From positions 1 through 6,388 of the forward strand of contig CAJXXJ010000234.1 of the NCBI GenBank assembly GCA_913062745.1: a stretch of 6,388 bases of DNA. The letters run 5' to 3'. This stretch comes from an uncultured Phaeodactylibacter sp. Its GTDB lineage: Bacteria > Bacteroidota > Bacteroidia > Chitinophagales > Saprospiraceae. The notes beneath the pieces were generated by a model. That model was not told the origin of the DNA and did no database searches. It worked only from the letters and a program-made list of their open reading frames with translations. The first letter of the stretch is position 1. Each line of letters starts with the position of its first letter. A program made the position numbers and the translations under genes. Shown piece after piece: positions 1 to 5,060 of this stretch.

Positions 1-152
1 GCAGGTCACGCCAAGGGGCTACCAAATCGACAACCAAAGCGGGCTGTACGAAAGTCCGAATAATAGGGGGGCAAACCACCGGAACTCAAGTGATTTGCGG
101 GCGTAGCTTTTATGTGTTAGGCTGTGTCTACGCCGAACGGCAAGCGGTAGCG
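1..152. other. Left-edge non-coding stretch with small hairpins
   Basis: This stretch lies downstream of the receptor gene and no gene is supported in it. It holds an imperfect stem at 71-79/90-98 (nine positions, one C-A mismatch, 10-nt loop), a perfect 7-bp stem GGCGTAG/CTACGCC at 100-106/128-134 with a 21-nt loop, and the tight hairpin GCCG-AA-CGGC at 132-141. These could shape the 3' end of the minus-strand transcript, but none is followed by a clear U tract. A plus-strand frame is open from base 2 to the stop at 104-106, so the tail of a converging gene entering from the left cannot be excluded; nothing in its 34 residues is recognisable. Confidence 0.4.
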
Positions 153-2825
153 CTAGAACTTCCAAGCCACTTCTAAAATCAACTGTCGGGGGCGCAGTTG
201 GAAATAGCTCAATTCTTCAGAGAAGCCCTCCTGTATAAATGAGACGAAATGAGGCGCACGAAATATGTTGTTGATGTGGACTTTATAATCCAGGTTCAGG
301 GCCGTTAGCTGATTCTTGTATACCAGGGATAACAGGTCATTATTGACAGTTTCATACCCAATGATGGTAAAGTATAGGTCGTAGCTGAGGCGAATATCGC
401 CACCTTTATCCCCAATTTTGTGAAAAAACATCCATTTAAATTGCTGACGCCAGACAGGATTTTCCACCAGGTTTGTATGATAATAATTGGTACGGATATG
501 ACAACTGATGACACTCTTCGCAAACGTATAATACAGTTGTGGGGCTACCCAGGCCTGCTGCACAGTAAGTGTGAGCGGTTGAGCATTTATCCGGGTAGGA
601 TGTCGCATTAGGGTATAGCTCGTTTTCAATTTTAACTGAAAATTAGGCCAACGGGCCATTTCCAGCAAATTTTGCCAACGCGCGGAATGCTGAATATTAT
701 CAACGCCAATCAAAAGCGAAGCCTCACCCAAAGAGTTAAAAACGGCAGTCGTCAGCCAGTCTCTATGCGTACGTGCTAAGCTTAGGTGACTGTTGTAATG
801 AAAACCGCTGGCATAATCAGTACCCTGTACCCGAAAGCTCAACTCCACTTCTCTTTTCCTGTTCACCCGAAACAAGCGCCGGTCGAACTGTCGGTTACGG
901 CGCAAAAGGTAGTTATTATAGAATTGCTGGCCCTGATCGTACCCTTGCTGATAAGTGAGCTGAGCTGTAAGTTTTTGGCTGGGCGTCAAATCCCGGATAT
1001 ACTCCAACTGCGGCTCTAACAGCAAAAAGCTACTGCGCTGATCAAATCCCTGCTGCCGGTCCAGCAGGTAAATCTGGTGCAGAGCAACTGGCAGGTGTAA
1101 CTTCCACGTCCCATCAGGCTTGCTCCAGGTGTAATGCTGCTCATGGTAAGGCCCCCAAATCGTATGATTGATCGCATTCTCAAATGCAGATCCTAAGGAA
1201 ACGGGCTCATTGCCCTGAATCGACAGCAGGGTGCTGGATAACCCCTTGTTTCTAAAAACAAATCCTGCTTTAAATTGTCCGCTCAGCGTATTTCGCCTCA
1301 TTAAAAAGCTGGTGTAGGTATCTGATTCCAATTCCCGCTGTAATGCAGATTGCCGTGCTTTTGGGAGCCGCTCCGGCACTTCCCCCTCTACCACGATATC
1401 CAGCGGTTGCAGGTCAAGATTCATGCGCTTTTCCTTATAATTAAATTTTGACCATAGGCGGTAGGCTTTATTCCCATTGCGCCAGATATTTTCCCAACGC
1501 CCTTTGAGCTGATAAGTGTCCTCAATAAATGTTTCTGTTGATGGCAGCTGGTTGATAACATTATCCACATCAGTATTAGTACCCGCTCCTTCCGCTGTGA
1601 CCAGGACTTTAGTGAAATGGGTTGGACTATTCAATTCGTAACTCAATCTTCCTTTTAGCAAACAAATCCGCTCGCGGGCTTCCAGCCTGTTGTTGAAAAT
1701 AACCGATTGCTGGCTACCCCTTAGTACCCTGAGTTGAGCACCAGTAAATCTCCGGTGATCCGCAGCGGTATATGCCTGCAGTTTTAACTGCGAATACCTG
1801 GTGAGACGACGCAGATAGTTAAGCCCGGCCGTATATTCCTGATTATCCAAAGCCATAGGCGAAGGCACCTCTATTGGCCGCATTATTCTGACCGGGCTTA
1901 TCAAGTCTATTTCCTGGGAGTGCACATCGTAAAGGTTGTGAAAATTGCTCCGCTGTTGTTCGCCGACATTATTTCCAGAGGCGAGAATATTGAATTGTTG
2001 TTTTTTTTGAAACCCAAAAGAGGTGCCTTCCCCCACATACAGGGCCGGGCTTCCCCCGGTACCGCCCCTGGCCTTTCCTGTAAATACAATGTCTGACTTC
2101 AACCGTAGGTTGATAGCTGCATTGGGTGGGGTGATCAAAGAATCAAGAGCACGGATAGGCTGATGCCTTTCCAGGATTTCAATATCTCGGATGGCCTCCA
2201 CGTTTAAGTTGCGCGTAGCAAGGGCGTAGCTGCCTTCGAGCAAGTCTAAGCCTTCAATGTAAAATTTGGAAATGGGCAGATCCTGATACAAAATCTGACC
2301 GTTCGGCTCGACCGTAATACCGGGTATACGGGATAGTATTTGCTCAAGGTTCTCATCGGAGGGCTCTTTGAGCTGGTTCACATCAAAGATCAGCGTATCA
2401 CCCCTCCGGACTATTGCCGGTTGTTCCACCTTAATCTCAGGTAGTTCATAAGCTTGTTCCAGAAGCACCCAATCAACCGGGCCGGCAGGCCAAGCTATCT
2501 TTTTTTCCTGGCGGGCGTACCCCATGTGTGACACGCTGAGCGAGAGGGTGTCCAATTGTTCAGCCCATTGGAGGCGGTAGCTGCCTTTTTCTGCACTGAT
2601 TGCGAAAGCTATATTACGGTCTTTGAGATGATTAGTAAGCGTAATAACTGCTCCAATCACCGGCTCCCCGCTTTCATTACGCACCGTCCCTTCCAGCGCC
2701 TGTTGTCCTCTGAGGTTAACGGCCAGGGACATTAGGCACAGCGCCAACAAAAAGGTAAGATTCATACTGCCAGCGCGCCTGCTGTATTTTTTTAGTAGCT
2801 TTCCAATGTCATATAGTACCGCCAT
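153..2825 (-). CDS. TonB-dependent receptor-type outer-membrane protein with carboxypeptidase-regulatory-like domain
   Basis: Large outer-membrane barrel protein of 890 aa, or 870 aa from the alternative start at 2765. After a signal sequence (hydrophobic core about residues 22-36) comes a carboxypeptidase-regulatory-like fold (about 43-125, with the typical LEGTVRNESGEPVIGA opening and a SHMGY strand). A plug-like region follows (about 130-245: DTLIFDVN, ILSRIPGI, FYIEGLDLLEGSY, IRDIEILERHQPI), then a barrel of about 640 residues ending in Phe, as outer-membrane barrels commonly do. Known of the family: such receptors import ligands or act with secreted partners at the cell surface. No SusD-like partner is adjacent. 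It is the last gene of the minus-strand run; GLPGLI proteins are often encoded beside such receptors. The longer start overlaps the upstream gene by 34 bp and supplies a basic n-region (KLLKKYSRR); the shorter start at Met21 lacks positive charge. No clear ribosome-binding site separates them. Substrate unknown. Confidence 0.88.
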   Translation of the reverse strand: MAVLYDIGKLLKKYSRRAGSMNLTFLLALCLMSLAVNLRGQQALEGTVRNESGEPVIGAVITLTNHLKDRNIAFAISAEKGSYRLQWAEQLDTLSLSVSHMGYARQEKKIAWPAGPVDWVLLEQAYELPEIKVEQPAIVRRGDTLIFDVNQLKEPSDENLEQILSRIPGITVEPNGQILYQDLPISKFYIEGLDLLEGSYALATRNLNVEAIRDIEILERHQPIRALDSLITPPNAAINLRLKSDIVFTGKARGGTGGSPALYVGEGTSFGFQKKQQFNILASGNNVGEQQRSNFHNLYDVHSQEIDLISPVRIMRPIEVPSPMALDNQEYTAGLNYLRRLTRYSQLKLQAYTAADHRRFTGAQLRVLRGSQQSVIFNNRLEARERICLLKGRLSYELNSPTHFTKVLVTAEGAGTNTDVDNVINQLPSTETFIEDTYQLKGRWENIWRNGNKAYRLWSKFNYKEKRMNLDLQPLDIVVEGEVPERLPKARQSALQRELESDTYTSFLMRRNTLSGQFKAGFVFRNKGLSSTLLSIQGNEPVSLGSAFENAINHTIWGPYHEQHYTWSKPDGTWKLHLPVALHQIYLLDRQQGFDQRSSFLLLEPQLEYIRDLTPSQKLTAQLTYQQGYDQGQQFYNNYLLRRNRQFDRRLFRVNRKREVELSFRVQGTDYASGFHYNSHLSLARTHRDWLTTAVFNSLGEASLLIGVDNIQHSARWQNLLEMARWPNFQLKLKTSYTLMRHPTRINAQPLTLTVQQAWVAPQLYYTFAKSVISCHIRTNYYHTNLVENPVWRQQFKWMFFHKIGDKGGDIRLSYDLYFTIIGYETVNNDLLSLVYKNQLTALNLDYKVHINNIFRAPHFVSFIQEGFSEELSYFQLRPRQLILEVAWKF

Positions 2826-3637
2826 TCATTCCGCTTCTTTTTTTCTAACATTTTTTCTGCAGGCACATTTATGCCGGGTGGAGCACCCGGGTTCTGCTTT
2901 TGTTTGCGGCATTGCTCCACATAGCTTCTACGGCTAATTTGCTGGCTACGGCTTGGGATATAGTCTTCTTGCCAGAGCCGCTGCTGCGGTTTGAGGGAAA
3001 TAGCTTTTAAATGAAACGTATACCATTCCTTCTCGTCCTGGACCTTTACTATCAGCCCAGGGAGCCCGCTGAAGACATAGGGGCCATCTGGAATTGGGAT
3101 GTCGGGCGCATACCAGGCTTTGTATTGACGCCCTCCGTATTCCGTAGTTGCAAGTGTACAGGGAAGGCCTAAAATAGTGTCCTGCTCCCTACGTAAAACC
3201 CAATCCAAAGCCAGCGGTTCTTCCATGTACTGAACCGGCAGAATAACATACGGTAAAACATTTTGAATGGTACGGGTTGCAAAATCTTTTCGGATGAGGT
3301 AGTTGACAGGGTTGCGCTTCTTCCATTTTCGCATTTGAGAGGTATAATGGTCAGCAGCTACCTGAAAATCTTCCTGTGTTTTGGGGTTGGCGTACTGGGG
3401 GTAAGCCGAGCGATAAAGCAGCCTCATGGAGTCATTAAAATGACGGCTGCCGGAATGAAATCGGGATTCTCCATTTGCATGCAGGAGTAAAAATTCACGG
3501 GCCTCGCTGTAAATGCCGGCCGCCGTATCTTGCACCGAAGTGAAGTCATAGCTTATGACGTAATCTACCTGTTTTGTCGTTTGCCCATATGCAAAGCATA
3601 GCGGTACAAGGATGATTAACAAGGTCAAGTTTTTCAT
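2792..3637 (-). CDS. GLPGLI family protein (secreted)
   Basis: This 281-aa protein starts with a signal peptide (hydrophobic core about 5-16, likely cleavage near Gly18-Gln19), so it is expected in the periplasm or envelope. The family signature is clear: the WYAPDIPIPDGPYVFSGLPG stretch contains the name-giving GLPGLI at residues 191-196, preceded by ILGLPCTLATTEYGGRQYKAWY and followed by a KVQD strand. Its length is usual for the family, which is restricted mainly to Bacteroidota and has no established biochemical function. The predicted mature part has Cys160 and Cys243, which could form a disulfide. The C-terminus is strongly basic (EKMLEKKKRNEWR). AGAGG lies a few bases before the ATG and supports this start. 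It sits between a secreted Cys-containing peptide gene upstream and a TonB-dependent receptor gene downstream, with which it overlaps or nearly abuts. Translational coupling to the receptor and a joint role in handling a ligand or the peptide are inferences. Confidence 0.93.
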   Translation of the reverse strand: MKNLTLLIILVPLCFAYGQTTKQVDYVISYDFTSVQDTAAGIYSEAREFLLLHANGESRFHSGSRHFNDSMRLLYRSAYPQYANPKTQEDFQVAADHYTSQMRKWKKRNPVNYLIRKDFATRTIQNVLPYVILPVQYMEEPLALDWVLRREQDTILGLPCTLATTEYGGRQYKAWYAPDIPIPDGPYVFSGLPGLIVKVQDEKEWYTFHLKAISLKPQQRLWQEDYIPSRSQQISRRSYVEQCRKQKQNPGAPPGINVPAEKMLEKKKRNEWRYYMTLESY

Positions 3638-3673
3638 ATAACTACCTCTTTGGTTGCTTTAATGGTTATGGAC

Positions 3674-3713
3674 GAGAAATGGGCAGGCTGTCTGTTGTCT
3701 CCGCCCATTTCTC
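3674..3713 (-). promoter_or_regulatory. Intercistronic hairpin between peptide gene and GLPGLI gene
   Basis: A perfect 11-bp inverted repeat (GAGAAATGGGC at 3674-3684, GCCCATTTCTC at 3703-3713) encloses an 18-nt loop in the 113-bp gap after the peptide stop codon. In the minus-strand transcript no U-run follows, so it is not a textbook terminator. A partial terminator, an attenuator, or a 3' stabiliser letting the peptide be made in excess over the downstream genes would all fit. The inverted repeat is seen directly; its role is inferred. Confidence 0.55.
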
Positions 3714-3750
3714 TGTGTGGGCTTTAGCACCAATTGTTTTGAAATTTTAA

Positions 3751-4062
3751 TTAGTCGCAGGCCCAGGAATCTACCTGATCGATCCACTGCGGAAGCGTAC
3801 CATGCAAGCCTTCATCACAATACTGAGTTTCGTACGTGCCTCCGCATGAAACGGAAATGTTGATGACGGCGCACGCCCATTCGCCGTCATTCTCTGCTTC
3901 TGTTTTTGGTGAAGTAGATGTCAAATTCGGCGCGATCGGGTCGATTGCCCCTTGAGTGATTTCACCTCTTATGCTAAATACGGAATTTCCGGCGCTTGCA
4001 CTAAGTGTGAAAATAAAGCAAATACTAATGCACAAACACATCATAACAATCTTCATTTTCAT
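3751..4062 (-). CDS. Small secreted four-cysteine peptide, unknown function
   Basis: I do not recognise this 103-aa protein. It opens with a strong Sec-type signal peptide (MKMK basic start, hydrophobic stretch about 5-20, Ala22-Ser-Ala24 cleavage motif before Gly25), giving a mature chain of about 79 residues. The mature part has exactly four cysteines (64, 73, 82, 102), suited to two disulfides, and WAC occurs twice, at 62-64 and at the C-terminus (WACD). The segment from 36 to 61 is Pro/Ser/Thr/Glu-rich and probably flexible; the whole mature chain is acidic. The leader before the ATG is A/T-rich with no clear Shine-Dalgarno, as is common in Bacteroidota. It is the first gene ahead of the GLPGLI protein and the receptor, separated from them by a hairpin, so it may be the substrate or ligand of that pair. 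This is inference from position. A structural envelope peptide or bacteriocin-like product are alternatives. Confidence 0.72.
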   Translation of the reverse strand: MKMKIVMMCLCISICFIFTLSASAGNSVFSIRGEITQGAIDPIAPNLTSTSPKTEAENDGEWACAVINISVSCGGTYETQYCDEGLHGTLPQWIDQVDSWACD

Positions 4063-4199
4063 AACAGAAAGTTTTTAGTAAGTGAATACATCATTTCGAT
4101 TCCAATTTCCGATATATTCAGTCAAAAAAAACCTCAATATGGGTAAAAACCAAGCTAAATTGGCTAAAATGTAACATATAAAGACAATTGCAATTAAAG

Positions 4200-4229
4200 C
4201 TATTTCGGTGGAAACATCTATCGAAATAG
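4200..4229 (-). terminator. Possible terminator after the HTH gene
   Basis: A perfect 8-bp inverted repeat (CTATTTCG at 4200-4207, CGAAATAG at 4222-4229, 14-nt loop) lies 12 bases beyond the stop codon of the helix-turn-helix gene. In the minus-strand transcript it is followed by CTTTAATT, a weak U-rich tail. The position suits a terminator separating this gene from the peptide operon; the AT-rich stem and broken U tract make it modest evidence. It could equally be an upstream element of the peptide gene. Confidence 0.35.
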
Positions 4230-4241
4230 ACGTGTCAACAA

Positions 4242-4589
4242 TTATTGCTTACGCTCATTCCTCTTAAAGGGTGGCACTCCCAGGGCTTTATAAATACGGT
4301 TTATATCCTTAGGGACGATTCTGCCAGCTGGGATTTGAATATTAAGGGCTTTCATCTTTCGGCGGAGGGTTCGTTGACTGATACCATACTCCTCCGCTAA
4401 CTCTACTCTTGTTTTTGCTAGTGGTTTACCTAAAACCGTATAGATTTTTTGCACCTCTGTTGGATATAAAAGTCCTGGAGGCAATATAATATTCCGCTTT
4501 TGCAGCCAGCGCTTAAGCGTGGAGACACTAACTTGGTATTCCTGAGCTAACTCTTGACGGGTTTTGACAGTAGATGGATTAGTTTTCAT
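4242..4589 (-). CDS. Small protein with two tandem helix-turn-helix-like units
   Basis: This 115-aa basic protein is built from one unit repeated with a 50-residue period: residues 9-56 and 59-106 share 22 of 48 positions, with the pattern KTRxELAxEYxxSxxTLxR, then NI, PxG, IY and LGxP. Each unit starts like a helix-turn-helix (ELAxEYxxS, turn, xxTLxR recognition helix), so a DNA-binding regulator contacting two half-sites is likely; no effector domain or catalytic residues are visible. The start is the ATG at 4589. The frame continues upstream to a TTG at 4643, but the extra 18 residues would make an odd hydrophobic leader on a cytoplasmic protein, so it was not used. It is co-directional with the peptide operon 180 bp downstream, with a possible terminator between, and is divergent from the lipoprotein gene. 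Its targets are unknown; nearby palindromes are candidates. It is visibly more AT-rich than the receptor operon. Confidence 0.8.
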   Translation of the reverse strand: MKTNPSTVKTRQELAQEYQVSVSTLKRWLQKRNIILPPGLLYPTEVQKIYTVLGKPLAKTRVELAEEYGISQRTLRRKMKALNIQIPAGRIVPKDINRIYKALGVPPFKRNERKQ

Positions 4590-4651
4590 AAAACACGCTT
4601 TTGGGACCACTAAAAGAAGTATAAAGAGAGTTTGTTTTTTCAATTTTTTAC

Positions 4652-4705
4652 GTATATACTCGGAACGGAGAGGTTTAGGCGTTGACCCGACGCACGAGTA
4701 TATGC
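4652..4705. repeat. Inverted repeat upstream of the HTH gene
   Basis: Bases 4652-4662 and 4695-4705 form an 11-bp inverted repeat with a 9-bp perfect core (ATATACTCG/CGAGTATAT) and one G-T pair, around a 32-nt spacer. It lies about 60 bases before the HTH start codon, where an operator or leader structure would be expected. Its right arm overlaps the outer stem of the neighbouring foldback (4701-4709), so the two structures exclude each other. Confidence 0.55.
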
Positions 4706-4815
4706 CGACCCGCCTGCCTTTGCATGTCTGGCAGGCACGAAGTCATGGTTGGCCCCGATGGCTATCGGGGGATAGCTATCGGGAAACTACTTCGTCGTCG
4801 GTATAGGAAAACGCT
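4678..4815. repeat. Branched multi-stem foldback element
   Basis: About 138 bases fold into a nested, branched structure. Stem 1 is 4678-4683/4810-4815; stem 2 is 4701-4709/4797-4805 (one G-T); a side hairpin is GCCTGCC/GGCAGGC at 4712-4718/4730-4736 (11-nt loop); stem 3 is ACGAAGT/ACTTCGT at 4737-4743/4789-4795. The apical hairpin is 4754-4766/4771-4783 (13 bp, one G-T, GGGG loop). Stem 2 thus closes a three-way junction. The apex is close to the palindrome CCCGATAGCTATCGGG, which from memory recurs in Bacteroidota genomes, so this may be one copy of a dispersed REP- or MITE-like repeat. A structured RNA leader is an alternative. Confidence 0.6.
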
Positions 4816-4826
4816 CAATGTAAGTT

Positions 4827-4900
4827 GCATAAATTATTTGGCTTGGTCAAGTGTTGTCTGAATAAACGGAAGGTTTGGAGCCTAAATGCGCATAAATTAT
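4827..4900. repeat. 11-bp direct repeat, 63-bp period
   Basis: GCATAAATTAT occurs exactly at 4827-4837 and 4890-4900. The bases after each copy are also loosely alike (GGTcAAG against GGTgCAAGG), suggesting a decayed duplication of about 63 bp. The second copy forms most of a perfect palindrome; the first does not. They may be protein-binding half-sites or the trace of a repeat unit. Confidence 0.5.
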
Positions 4901-4903
4901 GCG
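4889..4903. promoter_or_regulatory. Perfect 15-bp palindrome, possible operator
   Basis: CGCATAA-A-TTATGCG is a perfect 7-bp inverted repeat around a single central base, the geometry of a site for a dimeric or two-headed regulator. It lies about 28 bases upstream of the candidate -33 element of the lipoprotein gene. The neighbouring two-unit HTH protein is a plausible but unproven ligand. Confidence 0.4.
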
Positions 4904-4930
4904 TGAGGTGCAAGGTTTACCCGTGGTATA

Positions 4931-4963
4931 TTGGAGGCCGACGAACTCGGCGCGCTAAATTTG
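4931..4963 (+). promoter_or_regulatory. Candidate Bacteroidota promoter for the lipoprotein gene
   Basis: TAAATTTG at 4956-4963 matches the Bacteroidota -7 consensus TAnnTTTG exactly, with TTG at 4931-4933 as the -33 element and a 22-base spacer, within the usual range. Transcription would start near 4970 and leave a leader of about 90 bases before the ATG at 5061. The leader begins close to AAAGGAGG (4966-4973), which is too far from that ATG to serve it. Confidence 0.4.
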
Positions 4964-5060
4964 CTAAAGGAGGATAAAGCGCTCGTAGATGCAAACCTTA
5001 TTACTCTTCTAAATGCGCTCCGGTCTCCATTTTTAGTTTACCTCATTTAACAAAACACCA

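Larger units (their letters stand above)
4870..5018. repeat. Inverted 8-mer and direct 10-mer bracketing the promoter region
   Basis: AAGGTTTG (4870-4877) is repeated inverted as CAAACCTT (4992-4999), and CTAAATGCGC (4882-4891) is repeated directly at 5009-5018. Together the pairs bracket about 125 bases that contain the palindrome and the candidate promoter. The matches are short; part may be chance. Confidence 0.35.
4590..5060. other. Structured 470-bp intergenic region between divergent genes
   Basis: This gap separates the minus-strand HTH gene from the plus-strand lipoprotein gene and would hold the promoters of both. It contains the branched foldback, competing inverted repeat, palindrome, direct repeats and candidate promoter listed separately. 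No long conventional gene is present. One plus-strand frame without an ATG (4807-4977) is open and is discussed as a finding. No exact TAnnTTTG element is seen ahead of the HTH gene. Confidence 0.6.

Noticed and set aside
1..106. Tail of a plus-strand gene entering from the left edge (stop at 104-106)
   Set aside because: Other plus-strand frames are also open here, so openness is uninformative, and the 34 residues match nothing recognisable.
31..110. Structured RNA such as RNase P RNA (GAAAGTCCG present at 50-58) or the end of a group II intron
   Set aside because: Only a short resemblance; the surrounding conserved RNase P core and the intron domain V sequence are absent.
420..1019. Short plus-strand frames inside the receptor region
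   Set aside because: They run antisense to a continuous receptor frame and show no protein-like features.
4063..4241. Promoter for the peptide operon
   Set aside because: No exact TAnnTTTG is present on the minus strand in this gap; a T8 run (complement of 4124-4131) is the only notable feature and does not define a promoter.
4590..4643. N-terminal extension of the HTH gene to a TTG at 4643
   Set aside because: It would add a hydrophobic 18-residue leader to a DNA-binding protein, while the ATG at 4589 lies just before the first repeat unit.
4754..4783. The 13-bp hairpin as a simple intrinsic terminator
   Set aside because: No T-run follows on either strand, and it sits between divergent genes where a terminator is not expected.
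4678..4815. Foldback as an integron attC site
   Set aside because: The overall size and folded shape fit, but there is no RYYYAAC/GTTRRRY pair at its ends.
4966..5012. Strong Shine-Dalgarno AAAGGAGG followed by a tiny frame from ATG 4989 encoding MQTLLLF
   Set aside because: The 15-base spacing is long and the peptide is seven residues; a leucine-rich leader peptide is possible, but the evidence is too thin to annotate.
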